DNA of 64,000 bases from Omphalotus guepiniiformis (taxonomy: Eukaryota; Basidiomycota; Agaricomycetes; Agaricales; Omphalotaceae): the NCBI GenBank assembly GCA_028554645.1, contig JAQOOI010000022.1, positions 1,922,001 through 1,986,000 on the forward strand. Reading direction: 5' to 3'. The translations under genes and the position numbers were made by a program. The notes beneath the pieces were generated by a model that was not told the origin of the DNA, ran no database searches, and was given only the letters and a program-made list of their open reading frames with translations. Of this stretch, positions 10,942-22,341 are shown piece after piece (the first letter of the stretch is position 1; each line of letters begins with the position of its first letter).

Positions 10942-12380
10942 CTAACCACCAGAGTACACCTTGCCGAAGAGCACTTGTTGCATTTTATCGTACAGCGACA
11001 AAACACCAGCACCAGCCACACCACGAATGATGTTAGCTCCAGCGCCCTTAAAAAGAGATTTGCCACCCTCCTTGGCGATGATCTATGAAATAGTACGTAT
11101 CAGTTATCAGTTATAGTGAAGCGTCAACATGGCCGTCATAGCAGATACCTGAGAACCGGCGTCGAACATAGACCTGTAGTTGACTCCAGAACCAGATGTC
11201 ATCATCATACGGCGACTAAAAAGAGTGTCAGAGAAGAAGAAAACTCATTAGTATGTGCTCACCGAATGGTGTCGAGAGGATAAGAGGCGAGACCAGCACC
11301 AATGGTAACACCCCAACCAAGAAAGAATGAGGCTAAGAAAGAGCTACTAAGAGCGCCAACGAGGACGACAGGTTCTAACGCAGAGTTCAGCTAGAGCAGG
11401 GACAGTGGAGGGGGATGATGACGCACTGAGCGAGTCATAGACACCGAAGTACAGGCCACGATAGACGACAATTCCAACTACGGAAGGAACAAAGCCACGG
11501 TAGAGACCAACGAGACCATCGGAGGCAAGAGTCTTTTTGTAGACGTCGACAAGTCCTTTGAACTGGCGTGCATCTCCACCTTTGGCTGATTTGGCATCGT
11601 TGGCAAGACGTGTACGCGCATAGTCCAAGGAATAGACGAAGAGAAGTGAGCTAGCTCCAGCAGCCCCGCCACTTGCAACGCTATTTATTGAAACATTGAA
11701 CGCCGTGCCGAAGTACTTGCGATATTGAACTCACTTTCTGTTATACCTGTGTGTCAGTGAATGTCACACAGGAACGAACTCACGAACTCACCCAGCGAAC
11801 CATTTCCAGTAGCCTTGCTCCTGCTTGAAACCAAAAAGAGCTTTAAAGTAATCCTCTACATCAAGTGAGTATCACACGGCACGATCGTACTGCCAGGTGA
11901 AAGCAAGATGAACACTTACTGAACGCGAAGTTGAGGGCCTGGGTTGGGAAGTAACGGATGACGTTGGCGGTGTTTCCTCTCCACAGAGATAACAAGCCCT
12001 CTTCGTGGTAGGTTCGCGCAGTGGCGTCAATAATGCCTTTGTAAGGGGTAGCAAGGCGACCTTGCTTAATCTGCCGCGGAGCTACGTCAACGACGATGAA
12101 GCTGGACAAAATGCACATTTCTTACCATTTCATCCTGACTCTGCACCAGCAACTTAATACGCTCAATGGGAGCAGCGGATGTTTTGGCGATGGCCTAAAA
12201 GACCTTTCCATTAGAATAAAAAACACAGAAATATTCGAGAAAGAATACGAGCTCACAGCGGAAACACCGCCCATCATAAAATCAACTAGTGCATACTAGT
12301 GAGGTACAAGCAGAAGGGAGCATCAAGCAGGACAGACTAGCGAATTGCTTCGGCGTCTTTGTCTTCTTTGAGTCGGCCAT
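10942..12380 (-). CDS. AAC: Mitochondrial ADP/ATP carrier
   Basis: This inner mitochondrial membrane antiporter exchanges ATP for ADP. The minus-strand product starts [13 protein letters not shown], then [20 protein letters not shown], the first of three mitochondrial-carrier repeats. Repeat signatures include [49 protein letters not shown] and YPLDTIRRRMMM. RRRMMM is the hallmark hexapeptide of nucleotide carriers. It ends [17 protein letters not shown] at 10942. The length is about 310 residues and about eight short introns interrupt it, all consistent with GT..AG. Strong conservation and the intact hexapeptide argue for a functional, probably highly expressed gene. Kinesin lies upstream on the same strand. 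Confidence 0.95.
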
Positions 12381-12592
12381 TCTTTCAAGTGAAGAATGAG
12401 AATGAGTTGAGAGCACTACTCCGAGTCCACACTGCCGAGCCGCCGACTTACAGGCGCATGACTGCAAAATCGTGACGGAGTGTATAGTACTACACTATGT
12501 ATAGCAAAAGTTACAGTGAATAAGTAATAAATACAAGAAATGTAGGTCCATGATGACCAGGAGCCCCTGCAGACATCACCTTAGCCACTACA

Positions 12593-15072
12593 TCAGGCTC
12601 GGGAATGTTTTTTGGCAGTGCCGATTGTTGTATTGTTCACCTTTTCGAGTCGTTAATGAGTACCGCACCATTTTCGATTCTAAGTGAATTGGGCGTACCT
12701 TCGTGGCAAAGCGGAGAGAAGTTAATGATTCATTCAGATGATTTACCAGTGGTGAGAGATTCAGGACCATCTGCGCCCAGCCACACATTACTTGATTGCA
12801 CCTGCTGTATAATAGAAGACTTACCAGAGTTTTTGAATTACCACTCAGTGAGTTCTGGAGTAGATAAGTGAGCTAGCAACAAGTCAATACATGCTTTAAC
12901 CAAATTTTGTGTACATGATAAGTGAGCTTTGAGTTGCGATACGGAATATGCTTGTCACTCTTCTCCCCTTTCTCTCCGAGGGCAGCAATGACGTCCCCTA
13001 ATGCACTTAAACTTCTGTTAATGCTCTGGGTCTCCTTCAATCTATCCTTGTCATTGCCGCTTCCCGTTCCTGTACCGAAGCCACTCCCGAAGCTAACGTT
13101 GATCCTTTCACTTCCGGCAAGATCAACGAGATTGAGACATCCTTCACAGCTTTCTCCAGTGCTCGCATTTTCTCCGGTGATTCTCAGCGTAAATACCGAG
13201 TGCGAACGCGATGAGCGTTCATTCATCAGTGTAGATGCTACACTTCTGCGTGATTGAGCAGAAGATAGAAGCGAGCGGACTTGAACAGGGGAATTCAATG
13301 GGACAACGGTCAGATCAGTTACACGAGTTGAACCAGTCTTTGTATCGTGTTTGATCTCATGTTTCTTCTTGTCAAAGTCATGCTTGCCCAGAAGGTCATT
13401 TATTGTTTCATTATACTGCGATGCTGCGTTGAGAAAAGGTAAATGATTGGCAAGGTACATCACCTACAATCTCGAGAAATTGGCCTTCCATTTTGTAATC
13501 CCACCCTTTGGTTTTAAGGTCTTCGGCAACGCGGAAGACTTGGTCCACTGCGCGAGGAATCATACCCGACGAAGCATCTGTCTGCAGGAATAACACAAAT
13601 AAGGGTTTGGATAGTAGCGCATAGACGAACTGCACATACAGCTCCACCTTCCATAGTAAAGGATTTGCCAGACCCAGTTTGACCGTAGGCGAATATACAA
13701 ACGTTGTAGCCGTCAATACAGCTCTGTGCAAGCATTGAAATTTCTTTAAAAACCTCGGCTTGTGTGCATTCTGGTTCGAAGACCTATATATCTGGGTCAT
13801 CAATATGAGTCCCTTTGATACGAAGAGGAAGCATACCCTGTCAAAAGAGAAACCATAGGTCTCCTTTCTTTCTTGGCCCGTCGCGCTCTCGCTAGATGAG
13901 CGAATGACAATCTCCTTGTGATCTCTACGATCAGGAAACGACATATCTGCTTGGACTTCATGAAGATCGGCAACAATTGGTGGTTGTGGGCTGCTGGTCC
14001 CAGACCCGCCAGAACATGAGGGTATCTGAACATCTGAGGGTAGCACCGGACGAACACGGCAGAACACTCGGATGTTGCCTTTAAGCTCCTGCACCATATT
14101 ATGCAATTTCCGGCGCACGCCTTCACTCTCCATGGCTTCTTTCTTGAGCTCGTCGTTTTCTGTTTGCATAGATTCGAGCTTTAGAGTAAGCTCCGATATC
14201 GTGCGCGCGCATGTATCGATTTCGGAATGCAATGTGACAGCCTGAGCCTGAAGAGAACGGTTCTCGGTGGTAAGGGTGAGCTGGGCGTTGGATTGAAGGG
14301 AAATGGTGGATTTCAAGGACGACACTGTTTCACGCTCGCGTTCCAGGTCGCTTCTGCACATCCGTAAATCCTCCTGTGCCTCCCGAAGGAGCCTATCCTT
14401 CTTCTGCAGATCGAACTCTAGATCTGTGATCTCCCTCATGTACTTCTTTTTCATGTTTGCAATTTCATCGCTAGCTGTGTTCAATTCGGCACGCCTGGAT
14501 AATTCCTGGTCCCTAGCAGCGGCAAGTTGAAGAGACAGTGTTTGGTGGTTTTCCTGCAGTTTAGCAACCTTAGACTTCTCCGCCTCCATCTCAGCGGCTA
14601 GTCTGGCAACGTCATCTGCGCGAGCTGTAGTGGAAAGGATAGCGTTGAATCGTTGGTCGTCTGTTCGATTCGAAGCTGAGGGGATACGTCCACGCGTGGT
14701 AGCAGTGGTATTAGACGTCTTGGATCCGAATGTCGTTCTTGTAACACTGCGTTGGGGTGGAGCACTGGTGCCTCTAGTAGTGGGTTTACGCGCACCGAGC
14801 TTAGGAGAGCGTGGCTGCGTAAGCTTTGAAGCAGGTGCAGGTGCGCTTCTCATCAAGTTCGTCGCTGTCCGAGATGGCTGAAGAGGTCGGTCTGATTGGC
14901 TGTGGCCCACCGCGGGCACTTTGTTTGGAGGATCTAGGGTTTCATCTTCCTCCGGAATTGCCTTCCGTTTTAAACTTGACGATGAAGACATAGAGGAAAC
15001 AGAAGTAGGAAATAAAAGTCGGTCAGGAGAAGAGCTTCTCGCTGAGCGTGGCACTGGTAAGCGAGACATCAT
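12593..15072 (-). CDS. Kinesin-14 family minus-end motor (C-terminal motor)
   Basis: This is a KAR3/ncd-type kinesin for spindle and microtubule minus-end movement. The first ~150 residues are Ser/Pro/Arg-rich and likely bind microtubules. A coiled coil follows (about residues 160-340, with runs such as [15 protein letters not shown]). The neck and motor begin [13 protein letters not shown]. Motor motifs: P-loop [14 protein letters not shown], switch [12 protein letters not shown], switch [12 protein letters not shown], and [11 protein letters not shown]. The last exons give [21 protein letters not shown] and [18 protein letters not shown]. The motor at the C-terminus defines kinesin-14. The start is ATG 15070-15072 ([10 protein letters not shown]); an ATG 9 nt upstream is also in frame. 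The intron after SKLTY gives a 4-residue duplication if spliced canonically (see findings). Confidence 0.93.
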
Positions 15073-15408
15073 GGTCCCCACCGTTCAACTTGGCCGCTTG
15101 CCCCATGTTGCGTCGCGTCAGTCACGTGATGGCGTTTAATTCCATAATACAGTTACTATTACTACGTACAGTACTTTTTGTATTAAATGATAATATTTCG
15201 TATACAAGTCTACTGTGATACCTGAGTACTTTGGGGATACAACTCGTCGGAATTGTGTAAATTATTTTCCCATTAGCTTTCTCAACTGATTAGCTACACT
15301 AGCATACAACGTGCGAAAGACACTTGGTAAGACAGTACTAGTAGAATAGTTTATAGACGTCCAACGTAAACCAACAAGCAGAAAAGCAGAAAATATAAAA
15401 GTACATAG
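15073..15408. other. AT-rich intergenic stretch between kinesin and SIZ/PIAS genes
   Basis: I see no coding potential. It contains the kinesin 5' flank (minus strand) with TA-rich runs around 15150-15200, and the 3' flank of the SUMO ligase gene. Confidence 0.4.
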
Positions 15409-17936
15409 CTATCCCGGCCAACGTGAGCTAGAATTGCCATTCACCCGAGGACTGTAAGCGCCCACATTCCCGTTTATGGGCGGCAGCTGAGGGACTCCAC
15501 CAGGCGACCTGCTCGCAAAAGCAGAACGATACGTAGAGGACGCAAAAGGTAGGGTCGGTGAACTGGCCGAGACGGAGGAAAGGGAAGAAGGGTGCGAAGA
15601 ACGGGAATATTCATCTGCGTTTACGCGAGTTACAGAAACAGGGTTTGGTGGGGTTTCGGCATCTATTCGACTCTTCTTCCATATGTTCTCCGTAGGAGAT
15701 AGAGCTGGATCAGCAGCTTTACGTTTCCCGGTCTGTATTGGAGGTGGAGGATCTTCTTCATCAGAGTCTAGCGTCAGGTCAATCACAGCGTCGGTCTGCT
15801 GCGTTTGAGGAGGGGATAACACTGAGCTGTGAGATTGTGTTCGAAGCACGGATGAAGAAGCGTCTCCAAATGACGGAGACAATTCACGCTTTACCCTGCC
15901 TTCGTCTTCGTCGTCTGAGTCTACGAATACAATCTCAACGCCAGTCTTGCCCTTCCCGCCCTTGATATCGCCTGCAGACGTCGTCCTACTGGGAGTTGGG
16001 GCTTTTGTAGGTTTGCGCGGAGATGTTGACGTCTGCGCGGGCGGATGCTTCATTTTCCAATTCGTTGAACCAAACTTGTTATCTGTTGTATGCCATTCTC
16101 CGTCCGCTTCCACCATTACATCCTCTACACTTTCTGGACATTCCTTCAAGATGCTTTCAAAGAAGCTTGAATGATAGATGATAGTCAATCAGTCACAGTT
16201 CGGGAAACCAGAAATAAAAGATACTCACCCGTCGATGACTAGGTCCTTACAATCTAACGTTTTCTCGCAGACCGGGCATAACCAGGTGGTCGTCTGCTCG
16301 TTCACAGAAAACCACGAGGTAGCATCAAAACACTGCCTGTGCACACACTTCGACGAACGACATGGCGTGTTGATACGCATTAGTGTTAGCTACTGTTAAT
16401 TAGTATCGATTATGAAAAAAGGTGCAAGACGGCATTACAGGACATTTCAGAGACATCTTCTGCGGCCCAGCAACAATGTCATCGTCTTCAGTGATTGCAG
16501 CTTGCACTGGAAAAAAGGTAAGCATCCGATAAGCAGTAATTGGGACAGAACAACTACTTTGACTTCGAATTTCGTCGCCACTCTGAAAGTGATTCTTCTC
16601 AAGATCTTCTACCAGTTGTTCCACAGAGGTGGCTTCCACAAGGTAAACTACGAGGTAAAATTTCTATAAAACAACCCCTTCAGCCTCTGGAGTGAAATTG
16701 ATAATCACGCGCAACCTTGGGTTGAACTGGTTGTTGGCTATTAACATATACCATTTCAATTCGGTTTGGTGTCGGAGTTATGCGAACATATTTGTCCAGT
16801 TCAGGGGGAGGCGCGGTTCCAGGTTTCTTTTTGAGTCCTTTCAAGCTGGCGGTCAATTGAACACCGTTGACGCGAACTTCGCACGTCGGTGGAAACTCGA
16901 TGGGACAAGGTGGACTAGCAGTGCGGAAAGTAGAATTTGGAGTGTAGAACATGGAAGAGGTGCAGAATAGCCGAAGGCGAAATCTCGATCTACGTTGACT
17001 AAAGGTCGGAGACTTGTATACAGATTCCTAAAATCTGAGCAAACTCACTTGTCAGCGCGCAGCTTGGTGATTTGATCTAGTGTGAGCGTGAAGTTAACGC
17101 TTTGTGATTTACGATCTACATGACTCCCGGACTCTGAGATACAAAGAACCGTGAGGACATTTAGAGAGGAATTTAATCCAAGACGGACCTGGGCACTCCA
17201 CGACCGAAGAAACTTGTTCATTCATAATGAAGAAAGGTGATTCCTTGAATCTTAAAGCTAAGATTCAAATTGAGCCGAGCATAAGAAAATCGAAGTAGGG
17301 AATCACTCACTTGTTCTGGCAGTGTCGCTCGGTCTAGACGTTGAAGCCGGTCCAGATACACCAAGAGAGCCGGAAGGTTTATGGGGAGCATATGGATCAA
17401 ACCGACCCACTGAGCTAGAGCCAGAAGGGTTATACGTGGGTGTCTTCAAATGGGAAGGTGATCCATAGGTACTGGAGGGCATCATTGAGGTATGTGAACT
17501 ACCGGGTATTCGAGCGGGGGAGTACCTAGAATTTAAAACGTAAGATTTGCGAACTGAAAACACGCAACCAGGGGTTGAGAGGGATGAAAGACATAGATAT
17601 CTATCTGAGAAACAAAGAGATAAACTTACATGCCCGAATTTCGTACTTGGCACAGGACTGTTTTTGCTTTAATCCACTTGTCTACAGCGTTGTTCTGTCT
17701 CCAACTATCGATAGCATTTATGATCCTGTCGATGATATCTTGCTTCTTGCCAGACTTAGAAAAATGCGTCCCGCACTCGTCATTGAAACCCGAAAGAATA
17801 TGCTTCAGTTTGTCCACAGTATTGTGCTTCACGCCATGCCGGAGGCCCTGAGAAAGAGACAAACTCAGACCATATATTGGGTACAATTCACGGCGACACT
17901 GACCTCGAAGTCTGACCATACATCAGTGCTAGCCAT
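15409..17936 (-). CDS. SIZ/PIAS-type E3 SUMO-protein ligase
   Basis: This nuclear SUMO ligase of the SIZ/PIAS family would transfer SUMO from the E2 to substrates. It begins MASTDVWSDFE, followed by a SAP-like DNA-binding helix pair (TVDKLKHILSGFNDE, KKQDIIDRIINAID). A Ser/Pro linker leads to a PINIT region (FKESPFFIMNEQVSS, PPTCEVRVNGVQL). The SP-RING follows with the expected spaced Cys/His set: PCRSSKCVHRQCFD, WLCPVCEKTLDCKDLV and DGFFESILKECPESVEDV. The C-terminal tail is acidic and Ser-rich and carries two likely SUMO-interacting motifs, VEIVFVDSDDEDE and VIDLTLDSDEED. It ends SSSRWPG-stop. The start is only about 90 bp from the divergent RRP36 start, suggesting a shared promoter. Confidence 0.9.
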
Positions 17937-18027
17937 ATGGCAGAAAGGAAGAAAGCCTACCAACTTTGGAGGCTTGAAATGCCTGTGACCAAACAAAGCC
18001 AAGTACGGACACAACACTCTGCTTGCT

Positions 18028-19434
18028 ATGCCTCGACGTCCGCGCCCCTTATCTCGCATTAAACATCGCCGTCTTTTGAATACTTCTGAACCGGATACAC
18101 GAAAAGAATCTGACTCCTTGACCGGCAATCTTTCCTCTCATGATGGAGAGGAGGTCGCTGCAGATGCCGCTTCACCTTACACTCTTGAGCTTGTGGACGA
18201 CGCCGATGCTCCCAGAGTGGCACAATGGATCGACGAGGACGAGCTTGAGGACGAGCCTCTTGATGATGATGCACGGCCGGGCAGTAGCACTGCAAGAGAT
18301 ACCAATCTGGTGAGCTTCCAATCAATTGCATGTTCCCTTACTCTGCTAATTTGAATGCACTTTATAGAATACACTCAAAGATGGCAACTATCCTCTCTTT
18401 TGTGGAAACTATTGCTGCTCATATTCTGTGATGTAGATCTTTCCAGTCTTCCTATGGGCACTCTACGCAGAGCTCAACAGATGCTAAGCCAGGCAAATGT
18501 TGGCAGCGACGAGGGTAGTTCTGAAAGCGAAAGTGAATTCGATCTTGAAAGAGACGTTCAAGGCAAGATTCAACAGGAAAGGGACGCGAAATCTCATAGG
18601 GAAGTAGGCAAACGTAGCAGTAAACATGCGTGAGTCCTCAAAATTATGTTAGATGCTGTCCGTGAGCTTTAACATAATTTACTTGAACAGACCTATGGAG
18701 GTGACTTCAAAGAAACCTGTCACACGTCGGAGGACGGTGATAGAAGTGAAAACACCAGTGGGGAAAATACTTACTCTTAGCTGCCTCTTATATTAACTAA
18801 CTCAATGGCATTAGCAAGCAAGAGACCCTCGGTTTCTATCCATGACTGGCGAGTTCTCGTCTCAGAAGTTTCATCACAATTATCGTTTCTTGAACGATGC
18901 ACACAAGACGGAGCTTTCAACTCTTCGGGAGACTTTGAAAAGGGCTCGAAAGCTACTGGCGTCATCCCCGCGTGAGTTGCGACCAGAGAGAGAAGCTGAA
19001 GTGGAACGGCTTGAGCTAGCCGTCAGAAGGGCAGTAAGTATGGTGAACAAGGACCGCCGTGATCAAGTAGAACAAGACGCCCTACAAAATGTGAAGAAGC
19101 AAGAGCGCGAGAAACGGCAATCTGGCAAGGGTGATTGGTGGATGAAAGAGTGTTAGTTCAACCTTGTCTCTGCAGCACTACCTGCTAACTAAGATCTATC
19201 ACAGCCGACAAGAAGAAGTTGTTGATAAAAGCTAGATACGATGCTCTCGCGTCGCAAGGCGGGCAGAAAGCCGTCAAGAAGGCGATCGAGAAGAAACAAA
19301 AGAAGATAGGTCAGAAGGAGAAGAAATCGCGACCCTTTGCGAAGGGCCATTCCAGTGAAGACCGAGCTTCCAAACGCCCGCTTGAGTCGAGCAGTAGCAC
19401 TTCACGTGAAGCGAAGCGGAGAAAATTAGCATAA
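18028..19434 (+). CDS. RRP36: rRNA-processing protein RRP36
   Basis: This is a nucleolar protein needed for early cleavages of pre-rRNA in the 90S/SSU processome. The N-terminal half is acidic and low-complexity (IDEDELEDEPLDDDARP). The conserved core has PMEVTSKKPVTRRRTVIEV, then after an intron RDPRFLSMTGEFSSQKFHHN, YRFLNDAHKTELSTLR, and the helical Arg/Lys/Glu-rich block ERLELAVRRAVSMVNK. The C-terminus is very basic (KKAIEKKQKKIGQKEKKSR), as expected for a nucleolar protein, and ends REAKRRKLA-stop. The order and the RDPRF signature identify the family. The start ATG 18028 is the first in frame and lies about 90 bp from the divergent SUMO ligase gene. Confidence 0.9.
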
Positions 19435-19488
19435 TATGAGTACTAATTTACATAGTGTATTTGCTAGCAGTCGAACAATTTGACTTAT

Positions 19489-19630
19489 ACACTGCAAACA
19501 ATTCAACATAAATCCCGTGGGAAAATGCTAAAAATGTCGTGAAATAACATGAAAAAGTTCAAATATTCATGTTATTTCACCATACTTTTAACATTTTCCC
19601 ACGGAATTTATGATGAATTGCTTGCAGTGT
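19489..19630. mobile_element. Small palindromic MITE-like element
   Basis: About 142 bp form one long imperfect inverted repeat. The left arm begins ACACTGCAAACAATTCA and continues through the CCCGTGGGAAAATG block to GTGAAATAACATGAA. The right arm is its reverse complement with a few mismatches, ending TTGCAGTGT at 19630. The loop is about 10-15 bp around 19558-19568. It lies between two genes, 55 bp after the RRP36 stop. No clear target-site duplication was found by eye. No protein is encoded. It is best read as a fold-back or MITE-type element; a large structured transcript terminator is a less likely alternative. Confidence 0.75.
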
Positions 19631-19819
19631 TACGGATTTGTGATGAAGAGATGAAGATGAATTAGGAATAAGGCGACTTTTTGGGTAAAATTAGATTGAA
19701 GCGCGCAGTTTGCCTGTGACAGTGGAAACTTTAGATTTGACTTTGAATACCTGAGTTGATGTCGAGCACCTCGCGCCAGCCATTCTGCGGCTACTACTAG
19801 GCCAGCAACGTTAGCTCCT

Positions 19820-22236
19820 ATGCCTCATTCTTCTACCTCTGAACCGTCTCCAGTGGTTCCCTTGGCTTCTAGTAATACATCATACCACAATCCGGCTCTC
19901 GAAGATGATAATGACATTTATCGTGGCGAGCCACCAACTCATTCTCCATACCCAGAATCCACCACTTCTTCCACGTCTTCCTCTTCTTCATGGTCATTCT
20001 TCGCGGGTAGATTGGGTGCATTCGCCACTGCAGTCGCGGGATTAGAACAAGCCATTGCACGCTGGAGGCGAAGTTCATCCTCTAATTCCTCCTCGTCTTC
20101 CTCGTCCTCTTCGCGGTCTTCAATCTTGACTCTGTCCAGATCACAACTCGCAAGACGGAGGAGACGGCGAGGAAGTCTTGGAAATTTCCAAAGTCTACAA
20201 TCAGAGCGGGACTTCACAGCTCGGATATCTCTGATCAAGGCTCGTGAACAATCTAGGCTGGTGTCCCGACAATTTTCACTCTATATACCTCCACCTCTAC
20301 GCTCTTTTATCTCCCACCCTCAGTCTATCGGCGACGTTGACAGTCCTCACTCACAAGGCGTATTGTGGACCTCGTCTTTGTCCACTGTTCTGGCTCAGCT
20401 AGATTTGGCCTTGAAGAAAACTACACGGACTAGAAAGGTTCGGGGTCGGGAGCTGTCTCCTAGGAATGCTCGTGGCGTACAAGAAGAGCCTTTACCACAT
20501 CATCATTTTATGCTTCCAGATTCTTTGAAGACGCCGAGTCACCCCGCCTCTTTCACTGATCTAGCCACATTGCGTAAACCAAAGAGAGGGAAAGGCAAGG
20601 ATTCGGAGACCAGAAATAACAATGCTCAATACCCCGGTGCTTACCACCCGTGGTTTCTGGATGTGGCCTCGCCCACTTCGGAGGACATGCGAGCTATAGG
20701 AAAGGTATATCACAATTATGTCCTCTGTAGTATGCCTAGCTTACAAAGGTTCTGTCAAGCTTCTTCATCTTCACCCATTAACTTTAGAAGATATCCTTCA
20801 ACAAGATCCTCGAGAAAAATTAGAACTCTTTCCGAAGCTGGGTTACTATTTTATTTCATTCAGAGCTATCGAGAGCCGCAAATCTCGTGAGGAGCTTGTT
20901 CATTCGCCCAATAGCAGTGACGGCGACTTGATTGGAGAAGCCAACATATACTTGGTTGTCTTTAATGAGGGTGTATGCTCAGTGAGTCAAGCACAAACTA
21001 GCTTTGCTTCAATTCTAAACAACTTGTAGTTTCATTTTACGGATATGTCAGGTAGCCTGAGCTTTGATCTGCGAGGAAGGACCCTACTGACTTAACAATC
21101 TTCGTAGAACATACCGATCGTGTCCGAAATCGAATGATTTCCCTGGAGAAATCCATTAGTATGTCCTCGGGTAAGACTTTCACAAGTGACTTTTTGCGAA
21201 AGCTGACTTGCTTGTTTCTCGCAACCAGCTTGGATTGCACACGGAATCTTGGATTCCATTGTAGACTCCTTCTTTCCTTTCTCAGACGAGATTGAGAGGG
21301 AGGTCATGGCCATCGAAGATATTGTATATTCTGGAGATCCATCAGTACACATTGAAACTATCACGAAACCCTCGTCTCCTGGTGCAGCTCCCCGTCGTAC
21401 TTCGTCTTCAGATTCTACCTTAGATAGCGAGAAGAACGATCTACCTCTGCTCAGCGAGAAGAGTGTCTCTGCACTCGTATCGAGCGCGGAGACTAGAGCG
21501 CGCTTTCTGATTCCCCGGCCCCCTCTTCCTCTCATATACAAGCGAACCATACGCTACATTCGTTCCAGATGGAGACTATCTAGTGGTGAGAAGTCTGTTC
21601 CGGTCAACACCACTACTACCCTTCGCCGCATGGCAAGAACACGTAGATTAGTTACCTCGTTGACCAGACTTCTTGCCACCAAATCTGACGTAGTCGCGCA
21701 AGTCAGAAAGCGACTTTTGACTGGCCTTGGTGGTAAGATTGGTAGAGGTGAAGAGATCGAGGTTGCAATATACATGGGTGATATTCAAGGTAGAGATTTG
21801 GACAGTTGTCTTCCATGTTGATAAAACTAAAATTCCACATTTTAGACCACATTTTAACACTTCAACACTCACTTGCACATTATGAACGCATGCTCAGTCA
21901 GTCACATCCTGCATACCTAGCCCAGCTAAGGAACCATGTCGCATTGACGAAATCGGGGACCGATAAATCGTTGATCTACCTTACTGGTGTCAGCATGGCG
22001 GTAGTGTGTATCCAGACGGTGCTTGGTGTGTACTCCTTCCGCCCAAGGTTTTTTCTGCAACTGATATCACTACAGGCATGTTCTCACTCAATGTTCAGGT
22101 GCCGAGTAGCGACGCGTCCTACCACGTCTTTGGCATCGTTCTCGCGTTTGCCTGTTTGGTGCTAAGTGCCTATCTTAGCCTAGTGCGCAGGTGGTGGGTT
22201 CAAGCAAAGACACGAACAACCACAGCATTGGGATGA
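19820..22236 (+). CDS. CorA-like divalent metal ion transporter (ALR/MNR2 group)
   Basis: This is a magnesium or related divalent-cation channel of the CorA superfamily. The long N-terminus is Ser-rich and cytoplasmic. The funnel domain starts at WFLDVASPTSEDMRAIGK, followed by LLHLHPLTLEDILQQDPREKLE and YYFISFRAIES, typical of fungal ALR/MNR2 proteins. A long helical stalk follows (RMARTRRLVTSLTRLLATK, HSLAHYERMLSQSHPAYL). The two C-terminal membrane helices are LIYLTGVSMAVVCIQTVLG and SYHVFGIVLAFACLVLSAYL. Between them the usual GMN selectivity tripeptide is replaced by GMFSLNVQVP, read across an intron with clean GT..AG ends. Basic residues end the protein. The start ATG 19820 is the first in the open frame. 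It is convergent with the following orphan gene. Confidence 0.88.
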
Positions 22237-22341
22237 TGTGTTAAAGACCACAACTGGTATCTTCATGAAGTGTGGCCATGACTTCAGTTAATTGATTGCC
22301 CAGTGCCTTCCCCCATATCAATATCACTGGGAGCATTATGT

